Notes under the pieces: generated by a model
Seen by the model: the letters and a program-made list of their open reading frames with translations, nothing else
Databases searched by the model: none
Told to the model about the DNA's origin: nothing
In this document: positions 53,935 to 63,511 of the stretch, in pieces
Position numbering within the stretch: position 1 is the stretch's first letter
How the letters are laid out: every line of letters begins with the position of its first letter
Source of the DNA: Nocardioides insulae DSM 17944
GTDB taxonomy: Bacteria; Actinomycetota; Actinomycetes; Propionibacteriales; Nocardioidaceae
Direction: 5' to 3'
Assembly (NCBI RefSeq): GCF_000422825.1
Contig: NZ_KE383928.1
Coordinates: 446,930-510,929, forward strand
Length of the DNA: 64,000 bases
Made by a program: the position numbers and the translations under genes

Positions 53935-54315
53935 TCAGCCGAGATCGGCCAGCGTCAGCCCGACCCACCAGCCCGAGGAGCAGGCGGCCAGGCCGACGGC
54001 CAGGGACAGGGCGACGTTGAGGACGGCCTGGGCCCAGGCGCGGCGCTCGGCCAGGAGGACGGTCTCGTAGGCGAAGGTCGAGTACGTCGTCAGCGCGCCG
54101 CAGAAGCCGGTGCCGACCAGGGTGAGGACCCAGCCGGCCAGGGCGCCGCCCGCCGCGGCTCCGGCCGCCAGGCCGAGGATCAGCGAGCCGAGCACGTTCA
54201 CCACGAACACGCCCCACGGCAGCCCGGTCCCGTGCCGCGCTTGCACCCAGCGGTCGACGGCCCACCGGGCGGGGGCGCCGACCGCTCCGCCGGCGAGCAC
54301 GAGCAGCACGGTCAT
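53935..54315 (-). CDS. crcB: Fluoride channel subunit CrcB (second copy)
   Basis: This 126-residue membrane protein has four helices and the signature GTGFCGALTTYSTFAYE plus the Asn-containing helix FVVNVLGSLILG. It exports fluoride as a dimer with its neighbour. ATG at 54313-54315 overlaps the stop of the upstream crcB (ATGA). Two adjacent genes for a heterodimeric Fluc channel are common in Gram-positives. Confidence 0.93.
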   Translation of the reverse strand: MTVLLVLAGGAVGAPARWAVDRWVQARHGTGLPWGVFVVNVLGSLILGLAAGAAAGGALAGWVLTLVGTGFCGALTTYSTFAYETVLLAERRAWAQAVLNVALSLAVGLAACSSGWWVGLTLADLG

Positions 54316-54737
54316 CGCGGGGAGCCTCTCCGGGGTGCGGGCCGATGAGTGGCCCGAGCGCCGAGCTGCCGACCCAGCAGCACGCCCGCGAGGGCCGCGA
54401 GGAGGCCGAGCGCGATCGTCGCAGCGAGGTAGGCGAACGCCGTGGGCGGTGAGGCCAGCAACATCGCGTGCAGGTCGAACATAGCCGTGGAGAAGGTGGT
54501 GTAGCCGCCGAGCACCCCCACCCCCAGCAGCGGCCGGGGCCAGTGCCGATGCGCCCAGACGGTGGCCAGCAGGCCCATCAGGATCCCCAGCAGCAGCGAC
54601 CCGCTGAGGTTGGCCAGCACGGTGGACCACGCGAAGGAGCCGTCCTCATGCGGAAGGGCGACCGTCAGTGCGTAGCGCGCCAGGGACCCGAGGGCGCCGC
54701 CCAGCGCGACCAGCGCCAGCGTCCTGCGATGAGTCAC
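54312..54737 (-). CDS. crcB: Fluoride channel subunit CrcB (first copy)
   Basis: This 141-residue partner has four helices, STVLANLSGSLLLGILMG and GVLGGYTTFSTAMFD. GTG at 54735-54737 begins VTHRRTLALVALGGALGSLARY, the standard N-terminus. A charged C-terminal tail follows the last helix. I see no fluoride riboswitch in the 240 bp upstream. Confidence 0.92.
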   Translation of the reverse strand: MTHRRTLALVALGGALGSLARYALTVALPHEDGSFAWSTVLANLSGSLLLGILMGLLATVWAHRHWPRPLLGVGVLGGYTTFSTAMFDLHAMLLASPPTAFAYLAATIALGLLAALAGVLLGRQLGARATHRPAPRRGSPR

Positions 54738-54975
54738 GCGCAGCAGCCTAGGAGAGTGCTGACCAGGGCGGGCGAGCGCGAGGGGGCCGGCGTACGACGG
54801 CGAGGCCGCCGAGGTGCAGGGCATGACGGGTCGACACGACCGGGGCGAACGCTGCCGGCTGCACCCGTCGTCGCGTGCCGCGCGGATCCTCCAGCGGGCT
54901 CCGGGGAGACGATGGCGCGAGACGGCGCGCCGCAGCCGCGGATCGTCCAACGGGCTCCGACGCAGGGTGTGGCCG

Positions 54976-55947
54976 TCAGTGTGCGGCGTGGCGACGGGCG
55001 GGCGTGGTGTCGAACCAGGGAGTCGGCCGTGCGCCACGTGCCTGCCGGACGTACTCGCCGAGGAACCAGTGCTGGAAGGCGCGTTGTTCGGGGGTGCGGG
55101 CGAGCGCCAGGAGACGCTCCTGCCGGCAGAACTCGTCGGCGAGGTCCAGCAGGTCGATGAAACGCTGCACGCTCCCGGCTGCCTCCCGCGGCATCCGCAC
55201 ATGCAGATCCGCGACGCTGCGGGCCCCCGCGAGCGCGGCGTCCGAGGCGGTGATCCCCAGGCCGCCGCGAAGCTGTCGCTCCAGGGCACCGAACAGGTCG
55301 GACAGGGACTTGGCCAGGGGGTAGTCGACCTCGTGGGCGAGGGCGAGCAGACGGACCTCGCGGCGTAGCTCGCGGAAGTGCTGCTGGAAGCCGATGTAGA
55401 GCGGTAGCGGGATGCCCAGGACGGCGACCTCGACGCGGTCGACCAGGTCAGGACGCGCGCCGGGCAGTGCGGGGTCGAGGCCGGTGACGACGCCCTCGAC
55501 GCCGTCGTCCTCGCTGATCTCGGCCGCCGGGGAGAACCAGACCACCTTGCCGGTCGACTCGATGTCGGCGCCCCAGGCGTCGGCGGCGCGCGCGACGATG
55601 GCGAGGCCGCGGCCGAAGGTGAGCAGCGCGGCGTCGTCCACGGGGGAGTCGGGGTCGAAGGCGTCCAGATCGAAGGCGTCCAGGTCGGATTCGCCGGGTA
55701 GCTCGGGGGGTTCGGTCGAGCTGTCGAAGACCTCGACCCGCGGGTGCTCACGGGTGCCGCGCAGGCGCAGCTCGATCGGCTCCGCCCCGTGCAGGAGGGC
55801 ATTGGTCACCAGCTCGGAGACGCCGAGCTCGGCGGCCTCGGCGAGATCCGCCCGGCCCAACCCCCGGCAGGCGTCGACGACCCACCGGCGCGCCTGCTGC
55901 ACGCCGCCCGGGCCGGAACCCAGGGCGAGGGTGGGTGGGGTGTGCAC
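54976..55947 (-). CDS. RsbW-like ATP-binding regulator
   Basis: This 323-residue protein starts with a histidine-kinase-like ATPase domain (N-box ELGVSELVTNALLHG, G-box FGRGLAIVARAAD) of the anti-sigma-factor/phosphatase-partner type. The C-terminal ~180 residues are helical (MPREAAGSVQRFIDLLDLADEFCRQ) and unassigned. GTG at 55945-55947 has GGAG upstream. There is no dimerisation/phosphoacceptor histidine domain, so it is not a sensor kinase. Target sigma factor unknown. Confidence 0.8.
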   Translation of the reverse strand: MHTPPTLALGSGPGGVQQARRWVVDACRGLGRADLAEAAELGVSELVTNALLHGAEPIELRLRGTREHPRVEVFDSSTEPPELPGESDLDAFDLDAFDPDSPVDDAALLTFGRGLAIVARAADAWGADIESTGKVVWFSPAAEISEDDGVEGVVTGLDPALPGARPDLVDRVEVAVLGIPLPLYIGFQQHFRELRREVRLLALAHEVDYPLAKSLSDLFGALERQLRGGLGITASDAALAGARSVADLHVRMPREAAGSVQRFIDLLDLADEFCRQERLLALARTPEQRAFQHWFLGEYVRQARGARPTPWFDTTPARRHAAH

Positions 55948-56190
55948 GTGAGATCTCCGAGGGGGTGAAGAGCGGACTGAGTCCGGTATACCCCGCGGCC
56001 TCACCGGCAAAACCGGCTCATCTTGGGTATCTGTTGAGACCTCAACCACAAGCTCGTACGCCGCCCCGCCGCTCGATCCGGTGAGGTCCTCGGTGACGTC
56101 TTCGGTGAGGTCGCGGTCACCTGATTACCCGCGCGGGTCCGGGAAGCGCAACAATGGCTTGGAAGGTTCCAACCCAAGGAAGGGTGTGGC

Positions 56191-57678
56191 ATGGCAGCCA
56201 GTGCAGCAGAGGGAAACAGCTCGGGACGCCACCAGGTGGTCGTGATCGGCTCCGGGTTCGGCGGCCTCTTCGGCACCAAGGAGTTGAAGGACGCCGACGT
56301 CGACGTCACGATGATCGCGAAGACGAGTCATCATCTCTTCCAGCCGCTGCTCTATCAGGTGGCCACCGGCATCCTCTCCGAGGGCGAGATCGCTCCTCCG
56401 ACCCGCGAGGTCCTCTCCGGTCAGAAGAACGCCACGGTGCTCATGGGCGAGGTCACCGCGATCGACCTGGAGCGCAAGGTCGTCGTCTCCGAACTGCTCA
56501 ACCGCACCCTGGAGACCCCCTACGACTCGCTGATCGTGGCGGCCGGCGCCGGACAGTCCTACTTCGGCAACGACCACTTCGCCGAGTTCGCGCCCGGCAT
56601 GAAGAGCGTCGATGACGCGCTGGAGCTGCGCGGACGCATCTTCGGGGCCTTCGAGCTCGCCGAGATCGCTGCCGCGCGGGGCGAGGACACCGAGGCGCTG
56701 CTCACCTTCGTGGTCGTCGGTGCCGGCCCCACCGGTGTGGAGCTCGCCGGGCAGATCGCCGAGCTCGCCCGCCGTACGCTCAAGAAGGACTTCAAGAACA
56801 TCTCCAGCCGCCAGGCGCGGGTGGTGCTCGTCGACGCCGCGCCGCAGGTGCTGCCGCCGTTCGGCGAGCGGCTCGGCACGAAGGCCAAGAAGGCGCTCGA
56901 GGAGATCGGCGTCGAGGTGATCCTGGGCGCGATGGTGACCCACGTCGACCAGACCGGCATCGAGATGAAGTTCAAGGACGGTCGCGCACAGCGGATCGAG
57001 TCGAGCGCCAAGATCTGGGCGGCCGGCGTGCAGGCCTCCCCGCTGGGTAGGACCCTCTCCGAGCAGACCGGTGCCGGGCTCGACCGCGCCGGGCGGATCG
57101 CCGTCAACCCCGACCTGACCCTGCCCGGCCACCCCGAGGTGTTCGTGGTCGGCGACATGATCTCCCTCGACCACCTGCCCGGCGTTGCCCAGGTGGCCAT
57201 CCAGGGCGCCAAGTACGCCGCCAAGGAGATCGGGAACCGCCTCGACGGGAAGCCCTCGCAGGGTCCCTTCAAGTACTGGGACAAGGGCTCGATGGCGATC
57301 ATCAGCCGGTTCAACGCGGTGATGATGGTCGGCCGGATCCGGATGACCGGCCTGCTTGCCTGGCTCTCCTGGCTGGTGCTGCACCTGGTCTACATCACCG
57401 GGTTCAAGAACCGCTTCACCGCGGTCGTGCACTGGTTCATCTCCTTCCTCGGCCGGGACAGCTCCGAGCGCACCTCGACGATGCAGCAGGTCTTCGGCCG
57501 TGCCGCCATCCAACGGCTCGAGGGCGGCGTCGCGGACCTGGTCGCCACCCCCGAGGAGCTCGCCGCAGCCGAGGAGCGCCGGGCCGAACTGGAGGCGACC
57601 GCGGCCGAGGAGGCCCGGCTCACCGACCAGCGCCAGCGCGGCGTCCACCACGAGGAGCCCGAGGCTGCGACGTCGTAG
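56191..57678 (+). CDS. ndh: Type II NADH dehydrogenase
   Basis: This 495-residue flavoprotein oxidises NADH and reduces menaquinone without pumping protons. It has the FAD site VVVIGSGFGGLFG near the N-terminus, the NADH site FVVVGAGPTGVELAGQIAEL (about residue 170), the FAD-binding VFVVGDMISL, and the quinone-site motif AIQGAKYAAKEI. A hydrophobic C-terminal stretch (LLAWLSWLVLHLVYITGF) anchors it to the membrane. AAGGAAGG precedes the ATG. The length matches mycobacterial Ndh. Confidence 0.93.
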   Translation: MAASAAEGNSSGRHQVVVIGSGFGGLFGTKELKDADVDVTMIAKTSHHLFQPLLYQVATGILSEGEIAPPTREVLSGQKNATVLMGEVTAIDLERKVVVSELLNRTLETPYDSLIVAAGAGQSYFGNDHFAEFAPGMKSVDDALELRGRIFGAFELAEIAAARGEDTEALLTFVVVGAGPTGVELAGQIAELARRTLKKDFKNISSRQARVVLVDAAPQVLPPFGERLGTKAKKALEEIGVEVILGAMVTHVDQTGIEMKFKDGRAQRIESSAKIWAAGVQASPLGRTLSEQTGAGLDRAGRIAVNPDLTLPGHPEVFVVGDMISLDHLPGVAQVAIQGAKYAAKEIGNRLDGKPSQGPFKYWDKGSMAIISRFNAVMMVGRIRMTGLLAWLSWLVLHLVYITGFKNRFTAVVHWFISFLGRDSSERTSTMQQVFGRAAIQRLEGGVADLVATPEELAAAEERRAELEATAAEEARLTDQRQRGVHHEEPEAATS

Positions 57679-57710
57679 GGTCCGCCGGTTCGTCCGGCGA
57701 GGCAGCTAGC

Positions 57711-57744
57711 CGAGCGCGTACTTCCCAGGTGGAGTGCGCGCTCG
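57711..57744. terminator. Hairpin after ndh
   Basis: CGAGCGCGTACT (57711-57722) pairs with AGTGCGCGCTCG (57733-57744) with one mismatch. A T-rich stretch follows (ACTTACTTT). Confidence 0.6.
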
Positions 57745-57785
57745 GATACTTACTTTGACGGCGACCGCTCGACCCCGGACGCCGG

Positions 57786-58955
57786 TCAGCGCCCGACGGT
57801 GATGTCTCCGCCGTCGCCGCGGTCGAGGGCCCGTGAGATCACCATCCGCTGGATCTGGTTGGTGCCCTCGAAGATCTGGGTCACCTTCGCCTCGCGCATG
57901 TAGCGCTCGACGGGGAAGTCTCTCGTGTAGCCGGCGCCGCCTAGGACCTGGACGGCGTCGGTGGTCACCTTCATCGCGTTGTCGGTCGCAACGAGCTTGG
58001 CGATCGCTGCCTCGCGGGAGAAGGGGAGGCCGAGGTCACGGAGCCCACCCGCGTGGAGCAGCATCGACCTGCTGGACTGGACGGCGGCCTCCATGTCGGC
58101 GAGCACGAAGGCCAGTCCCTGATGGTCGATGATGCGACGTCCGAAGGCTTCTCGTTGCTGGGCGTAGGCCAGCGCTGCGTCCAAGGCGCCCTGGGCCAGG
58201 CCGGTGGCGACCGCAGCGATCCCGAGACGCCCGGAGTCGAGGGCGGCCAGCGCGATCCTCAGCCCCTGACCCTCGCCGCCGATGAGCCGGTCGCCGTCGA
58301 CCCGCACACCCTCCAGGCGCATCGTCGCCGTGGCCGAGCCGGTGAGGCCCATCTTGCGCTCCGGGGTGTCCGCGCTGAGACCCTCGGCGTCGGCGGGCAC
58401 CAGGAAGCAGGAGATGCCCGACCGCTCCTCCGACGTACGCGCCATCACGGTGTAGAAGTCGGCCTGACCGCCGTGCGTCGTCCACGCCTTGGCACCGGTG
58501 AGCACCCATGCATCGCCGTCGCGGACCGCACGGGTACGCATGGCGGCAGGATCGGAACCGGCGTGGATCTCGGAGAGGCAGTAGGCGCCGAGCACCTCCC
58601 CGCCGAGCAGGGTGGGCAGCCACCGCGCGCGCTGCTCGTCGCTGCCGTAGGACATCAGCGGATAGCAGGAGAGCGCGTGCACGCTGGTGCCGACGCCGAC
58701 ACTCGCCCACACCGCGCCGAGTTCCTCGAGCACCCGCAGGTACGTCGTGTAGGGGACCCCGCCCCCGCCGTACTCCTCGGGGTAGGGGAGGCCGAGCAGA
58801 CCGGTGCGTCCGAGCAGACCGAAGACGTCGCGCGGGAACGCCTCCTCGGCCTCGGCGTCGGCCGCGCGCGGCGCGAGTTCGTCGGTGCAGATCTGGCGGA
58901 CCAGGCGGAGCAGGTCCGCGGTCTCCTCGTCGGGGAGGACGTGACGGGCGGGCAT
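57786..58955 (-). CDS. Acyl-CoA dehydrogenase
   Basis: This 389-residue FAD enzyme performs the first oxidation of acyl-CoA beta-oxidation. Visible motifs are CLSEIHAGSDPAAMRTRA, the WVLTGAKAWTTHGGQAD flavin-contact region, and VLGGAGYTRDFPVERYMREAKVTQIFEGTNQIQRMVI, whose Glu is the catalytic base of short-chain enzymes. ATG at 58953-58955 is chosen. Chain-length preference is not predictable. It is a single gene, convergent with ndh. Confidence 0.92.
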   Translation of the reverse strand: MPARHVLPDEETADLLRLVRQICTDELAPRAADAEAEEAFPRDVFGLLGRTGLLGLPYPEEYGGGGVPYTTYLRVLEELGAVWASVGVGTSVHALSCYPLMSYGSDEQRARWLPTLLGGEVLGAYCLSEIHAGSDPAAMRTRAVRDGDAWVLTGAKAWTTHGGQADFYTVMARTSEERSGISCFLVPADAEGLSADTPERKMGLTGSATATMRLEGVRVDGDRLIGGEGQGLRIALAALDSGRLGIAAVATGLAQGALDAALAYAQQREAFGRRIIDHQGLAFVLADMEAAVQSSRSMLLHAGGLRDLGLPFSREAAIAKLVATDNAMKVTTDAVQVLGGAGYTRDFPVERYMREAKVTQIFEGTNQIQRMVISRALDRGDGGDITVGR

Positions 58956-59059
58956 GTCGCACACCGTAATGGGTGGATGTCCAGGTATCGAGGTGTCCCG
59001 GGTGGCCGGGGGTCTCAGCGGCGGCTGCTTTCCGGCACTGACACCCCCGGCACCTGCGG

Positions 59060-59132
59060 TAGGCCCTGTGGGACTCGAACCCACAACCAGCGGATTAAAA
59101 GTCCGATGCTCTGCCCATTGAGCTAAGGGCCC
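59060..59132 (-). tRNA. tRNA-Lys (TTT)
   Basis: Read on the minus strand, GGGCCCT and AGGGCCT form the acceptor with discriminator A. The anticodon loop CTTTTAA gives TTT. The D-arm AGCTCAATGGGCAGAGCA and T-arm TGTGGGTTCGAGTCCCACA are standard. Confidence 0.95.
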
Positions 59133-59332
59133 CCGGTTCCACTCTCTCCTCGGCAAGCCGCTACAGAATGAAACTCGTGCGGCAGCCTAGTTGGGCGGGG
59201 GGTCCTCTGCTCGACCGGCCCGCTGTCGCAGGTCACCGAGCGGGGCCTTACCCGCGCCGCCCACGCGGCCCCCGGTGGGGTCCTGGTCCGCTCGGTGCGA
59301 GATGAGAGCGAGTGCTGCCCCCTCGCGGGAGG

Positions 59333-60295
59333 CTAGTCCGTCGAGGGGCCCGAACCGTCGAGGGTGCCGGCGCGGGAATCGGCCGGGATCGCGACGTGGA
59401 GGGCATCGGGGTCGACCTCGTAGAGGGTGGGAGCGGGGTCGGTGATCTCGCCGTCCAGGTTGACCGGCATGGGCGCGTCCGTGCGCACCCGGACGGCGCG
59501 GGTCGTGACGTGATGGACCCGGTCGTGCTTGACGAACGTGCCGCTCCTGAGCAGGCGGGCGATGGACACGTGCTCGTGCAGCCGACCCTTCTCGATGGCA
59601 TACACGTCGAGCAGGGTGTCGTCGACCGAGGCGTTGGGCGCGACGGTGTTGCCGCCGCCGTAGTGCCGGCCGTTCCCCACCGCCACCTGAAGCAGGTCGT
59701 CGAGGCGGATCGGCTCGTGGTCGGCCTCGGGGAACTCGAGGTGGGCGGTGAACGGGCGGTGGTGTCGGTAGGCCAGCACGGTGGCGACCGGGTACGCCGC
59801 CGGCCCGAGTAGACGCTTCATGCCCGGGCTGAGCCGCTGGGTGACCTCGACCGAGAGACCCATCGAGGCGACGTTCAAGAAGACCCGGCCTCCGGCGCGA
59901 CCCAGGTCGACGTCCACGACCTTGCCCTCCAGGATCGATCGGACGGCCGACGGCAGGTCATCGGGCATCTCCAGGGTGCGGGCGAAGTCGTTGGCCGTGC
60001 CGAGGGGGAGCACCCCGACGACGGTGTCGCGGCCGGCCGCGCGCCCAGCGGCCGCGCTCACGGTGCCGTCTCCGCCGCCGACGAGCAGCAGTGCCGGATC
60101 GGCGGCGAACGCCCTGTCCAGGGCGCCGGCGAGCTGGTCGCCGGAGGTCACCGAGTAGGTCTCGACCCGGCGCACTCCTCCCTCATGCAAGAGGCGCCGG
60201 CACTGGTCGAGGGCGTCGCGGCCGCGACGGGAGCCGGTGTTGACGACCAGAGCCACCGTCGAGGAGCCGCCGGTCAGGAGGGAGGGAACGTCCAT
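59333..60295 (-). CDS. Diacylglycerol kinase-family lipid kinase
   Basis: This 320-residue lipid kinase has the DAGK catalytic motif LLLVGGGDGTVSAAAG, PLGTANDFARTL, and the C-terminal beta-sandwich with ADSRAGTLDGS. It phosphorylates diacylglycerol, a sphingoid or a related lipid; the exact one is unclear. ATG at 60293-60295. The 280-bp gap up to the sulfatase holds nothing recognisable beyond the divergent promoters. Confidence 0.87.
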   Translation of the reverse strand: MDVPSLLTGGSSTVALVVNTGSRRGRDALDQCRRLLHEGGVRRVETYSVTSGDQLAGALDRAFAADPALLLVGGGDGTVSAAAGRAAGRDTVVGVLPLGTANDFARTLEMPDDLPSAVRSILEGKVVDVDLGRAGGRVFLNVASMGLSVEVTQRLSPGMKRLLGPAAYPVATVLAYRHHRPFTAHLEFPEADHEPIRLDDLLQVAVGNGRHYGGGNTVAPNASVDDTLLDVYAIEKGRLHEHVSIARLLRSGTFVKHDRVHHVTTRAVRVRTDAPMPVNLDGEITDPAPTLYEVDPDALHVAIPADSRAGTLDGSGPSTD

Positions 60296-60575
60296 GCGCA
60301 GAATCTAGAGGCTCGCTGGTGACAGGAACGCCGATCCGAAGGGCGCCGGCCGATCGCCGTCCGAAGCCCCGGGAGCCTGCGGCGGCGGGCGGCGCCGTCA
60401 AGGGTTCTGCTCGCCATGGCCGATGTGGGGCATGTCGCAGCCATTCGGCGTACAACGACGGGGGACAGCCGCCATCATGAGGTTCTTTGCATCGAGGAGG
60501 ACGGGGCGCGGGCAACCGATCCACTCGCCGGTGCGTCAGAGCTGATGACGAGAGCGTCGGCGGGAGGAGGGTGGG

Positions 60576-62342
60576 ATGGCGACGTACGCCGGGGGCCGGC
60601 TGCGTGGGCTCGTGGTCGCCCTTCTGGTGACCGGGCTGTGGCTCTCCGCGTGTACCGCTCAGGCAGGCAGCGACGAGTCGGCCGCGACCGGGGGCGGAGG
60701 CTTCGTGGAGGCGGTCCCGACCTCACCGCCGTCCTCCCCGGCCACCTCGACCCCGGCCTCACCATCCCCGGGGCCGGTCGAGTCGGATCGGCCCGGTGGG
60801 GATGCGGGCCCTCCGAACATCGTGGTCGTGATGACCGACGACATGCGCGCCGACGACCTGCGATTCGCGCCGACGGTCCGTCGGGTGCTTCGCGATCGGG
60901 GTGTCCAGTTCGTCAACTCCTTCTCGCCCTTCCCGCTGTGCTGCCCGGCTCGCGCCAGCTTCCTGACAGGACAGTTGGCCCACAACCACGGCGTCTACTC
61001 GCACGAACCGCCGTGGGGGTTCGGCGCCTTCGACGACACCTACACTCTCGCGACCGCGCTCAAGCAGGGCGGCTACCGCACCGCGCTGCTGGGCAAGTAC
61101 CTCAACGGGTACGGCGCCCAGGATTCGCTGGTCACCGGCGGCCCCTCCTGGGACTACGTGCCGAACGGGTGGGACGAGTGGCGGGTGACCCTGAACTGGT
61201 CGCCGCAGAGCCCGGCGACCGGCGACGCGTATGACTACTTCCACACCTCCTACAACGAGAACGGCCGGGTGGTGGATCGTCCCGGCGAGTACCAGACCGA
61301 CCGTCTCGGGCAGATGGCCCGCGAGGTGGTGCGGAAGCATGCCGCGCGGCGCAGCCGGGATCCGCTCTTCCTCTACCTGGCCTTCGTGGCGCCGCACTTC
61401 ACCGGCGAGCAGGAGCCGGGCGATCCTGCCGACCTGCTGACCCCGCAGCGACCCGAGCGGGTGCGCGGGATGTTCGACGACGTCGTGCGCAAGGGTGCGG
61501 GGATCTCCCGGCGAGGTTCCTCGGACCCCAGGATGCGCGACGAGATCCGGACGCTGCGGGAGCTGTCCGAGCCCGATGCCGATCTCCGGCGACAGATCCG
61601 TGACTCGACCCGGCAGCGCGCCGAGTCGATCGCCGTGGTCGACCAGCAGGTCGCCCGCCTGATCCGCACGCTCCAGCGCACCGGCGAGTGGGAGCGGACC
61701 ATCCTGGTCTTCACCAGTGACAACGGCTACTACCTCGGCGAGCACCGGCGTCCGGAGGGCAAGTCGATGGGGCACGAGCCCTCGCTGCGGGTGCCCCTGT
61801 TGATGGCGGGGGCCGGGATTCCCTCCGGAGAGCGCCGCTACGACCCGGTGACCACCGTCGACCTGACCGCGACCCTGGCCGAGTTCGCCGGCGTGGCCGG
61901 CCGGCTCGCGCGACACCATCGCCCCGACGGCATCTCGATGGCGCCGGTCATCCAGCACGGTGACCGTGGCTGGCGGCGGGCGCTGCTGACCGAGGCGACG
62001 CTGCGGCACCGGTGGAGCGGGCGTCGTACCCAGGGCTTCGGGTATCGCGACACGATCGGCGTGCGGGTCGGGTCGTGGAAGTACCTGCGGTACGAGTTCT
62101 CCGGCGAGCTCTACGACCTGGCCGCCGACCCCAACGAACTGGACAACCTCTGGCGCGAGCCGAGCGCCGCGCCCGTGAAGCGGAAGCTGGCGCGGATCTG
62201 GCGCCGGCTCAAGGACTGTGCGGGTCGGGAATGCCAGCTCCGGCTGCCCCGATCCCTGGCCCAGGACGCCGCCGCGACGCGCGAGTTGACCGATGCCCAG
62301 CTGGCTGGTGTGCGTCGTCGTACCGGCGTCCCGCAAGGCTGA
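60576..62342 (+). CDS. Lipoprotein sulfatase
   Basis: This 588-residue secreted sulfatase-family hydrolase has a lipoprotein signal (LWLSAC, Cys near residue 27) and a Pro/Ser-rich linker to about residue 75. The catalytic core has NIVVVMTDDMRADDL (metal), PLCCPARASFLTG, in which the second Cys is the formylglycine site of the CxPxR motif, GYRTALLGKYLNGY, and FTSDNGYYLGEHR. GGAGGAGGG precedes the ATG. It needs a formylglycine-generating enzyme, which is not in the window. The substrate is unknown; phosphodiesters are possible for this fold. Confidence 0.9.
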   Translation: MATYAGGRLRGLVVALLVTGLWLSACTAQAGSDESAATGGGGFVEAVPTSPPSSPATSTPASPSPGPVESDRPGGDAGPPNIVVVMTDDMRADDLRFAPTVRRVLRDRGVQFVNSFSPFPLCCPARASFLTGQLAHNHGVYSHEPPWGFGAFDDTYTLATALKQGGYRTALLGKYLNGYGAQDSLVTGGPSWDYVPNGWDEWRVTLNWSPQSPATGDAYDYFHTSYNENGRVVDRPGEYQTDRLGQMAREVVRKHAARRSRDPLFLYLAFVAPHFTGEQEPGDPADLLTPQRPERVRGMFDDVVRKGAGISRRGSSDPRMRDEIRTLRELSEPDADLRRQIRDSTRQRAESIAVVDQQVARLIRTLQRTGEWERTILVFTSDNGYYLGEHRRPEGKSMGHEPSLRVPLLMAGAGIPSGERRYDPVTTVDLTATLAEFAGVAGRLARHHRPDGISMAPVIQHGDRGWRRALLTEATLRHRWSGRRTQGFGYRDTIGVRVGSWKYLRYEFSGELYDLAADPNELDNLWREPSAAPVKRKLARIWRRLKDCAGRECQLRLPRSLAQDAAATRELTDAQLAGVRRRTGVPQG

Positions 62343-62632
62343 GGTGGCGCGAACTCCTGCCCGCTCGGCACCAGGTCGGCGGATTCGTGGGAAATAATCG
62401 CGGGAAAGCTTCCCAATCGCCGCGAGGTTGGTAGTGTCGACCACGCAACAGGTGCAAGTTCCTGCTGGTCTGACGCCCGCGGAGTTTGTGATCCAACGGC
62501 GTTTCTGCTCTGTGCCCTTCCGGCCGGTTTCGGATGGGGGGGACACCACAGGTCGGAGCGACGTGTCACCGCATCTGATGTGGGGCCGTTGACAATGACG
62601 GCCTCTCGCCCCGACTAAGGAGTAACAGAGCA

Positions 62633-62836
62633 ATGGCTCAGGGCACCGTGAAGTGGTTCAACGCCGAGAAGGGTTTCGGCTTCATCGCGCAGGAGGACGG
62701 CGGCGACGACGTCTTCGTGCACTACTCGGCTATTCAGTCCAGTGGTTACAAGTCTCTTGACGAGAACCAGAAGGTCGAGTTCGACGTCACCCAGGGCCCG
62801 AAGGGTCCCCAGGCGGAGAACGTCGTTCCGCTCTGA
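62633..62836 (+). CDS. Cold-shock protein
   Basis: This 67-residue OB-fold nucleic-acid chaperone has [18 protein letters not shown] (RNP1) and DVFVHYSAI (RNP2). AAGGAG (62617-62622) precedes the ATG. The upstream 290 bp hold TTGACA at 62589-62594 and no gene, so a long untranslated leader or distal promoter is possible, as usual for csp genes. Confidence 0.95.
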   Translation: MAQGTVKWFNAEKGFGFIAQEDGGDDVFVHYSAIQSSGYKSLDENQKVEFDVTQGPKGPQAENVVPL

Positions 62837-62861
62837 TCCCACCGGATCAGCGCTTCTTCGC

Positions 62862-62891
62862 GAGGCCTCGCCCCTTCGGGGGCGGGGCCTC
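62862..62891 (+). terminator. Terminator of the cold-shock gene
   Basis: GAGGCCTCGCCCC (62862-62874) pairs with GGGGCGGGGCCTC (62879-62891) with one T-G pair; the loop is the stable TTCG tetraloop. Confidence 0.7.
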
Positions 62892-62955
62892 GTGCCATTT
62901 CCGGACCCATCGCCCTCTTGGAGCAGATACCATAGGGGGGTAGGGTGGAGTGATG

Positions 62956-63261
62956 ATGAGCGAGCACGCGGAGCACCAACACGGCTACATCCACCGCAAG
63001 GACGACTACCTCAAGCGACTGCGCCGGATCGAGGGGCAGGCGCGAGGGCTGCAGCGGATGGTCGAGGAGGAGAAGTACTGCATCGACATCCTCACCCAGG
63101 TCTCCGCGATGACCAGGGCCCTGCACGCGGTCTCACTGGGGCTCCTCGAGGAGCACATGAACCACTGCGTGCTGGACGCGGCGCGGGCGGGGGAGGACGC
63201 CGAGGCGCGCGCCAAGGTGACCGAGGCCGTGGACGCCATCAACCGCCTGGTCCGTTCCTGA
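62956..63261 (+). CDS. csoR: CsoR-family copper-sensing repressor
   Basis: This 101-residue four-helix repressor has the Cu(I) ligands C42 (EKYCIDIL), H67 and C71 (EEHMNHCVLDA), with spacing identical to the C-H-C set of mycobacterial CsoR. ATG at 62956 has GGAG 5 nt upstream; other ATG/GTG codons at 62950 and 62953 are too close. A GC-rich TACC...GGGTA sequence (about 62930-62945) directly upstream is a plausible operator. It heads the copper operon. Confidence 0.92.
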   Translation: MSEHAEHQHGYIHRKDDYLKRLRRIEGQARGLQRMVEEEKYCIDILTQVSAMTRALHAVSLGLLEEHMNHCVLDAARAGEDAEARAKVTEAVDAINRLVRS

Positions 63262-63307
63262 GCGCCGCAGCCTGCGTCCGGACAACCACTGAGAAGCGAG
63301 GAACTCC

Positions 63308-63511
63308 ATGAGCACCACCACCTGGACCGTCACCGGGATGACCTGCGAGCACTGCGTCGCCTCCGTCACCGAGGAGCTCAGCGAGCTCCCCGGCGTCGAG
63401 AACGTCGCGGTCACCCTCGAGACCGGCACCGTGCAGGTGACCAGCGCCGGCCCGCTCAGCCGTGAGCAGGTCGGGGCAGCCGTCACCGAGGCGGGCTACG
63501 AGTTGGCATGA
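63308..63511 (+). CDS. copZ: Copper chaperone (HMA domain)
   Basis: This 67-residue protein has the metal-binding GMTCEHCVASV motif and the ferredoxin-like betaalphabeta fold. It delivers Cu(I) to the ATPase encoded next, whose ATG overlaps its stop (ATGA). Confidence 0.92.
   Translation: MSTTTWTVTGMTCEHCVASVTEELSELPGVENVAVTLETGTVQVTSAGPLSREQVGAAVTEAGYELA

Noticed and set aside
54738..54975. Fluoride riboswitch ahead of crcB
   Set aside because: I could not find the conserved pseudoknot elements in the region upstream of the first crcB start.
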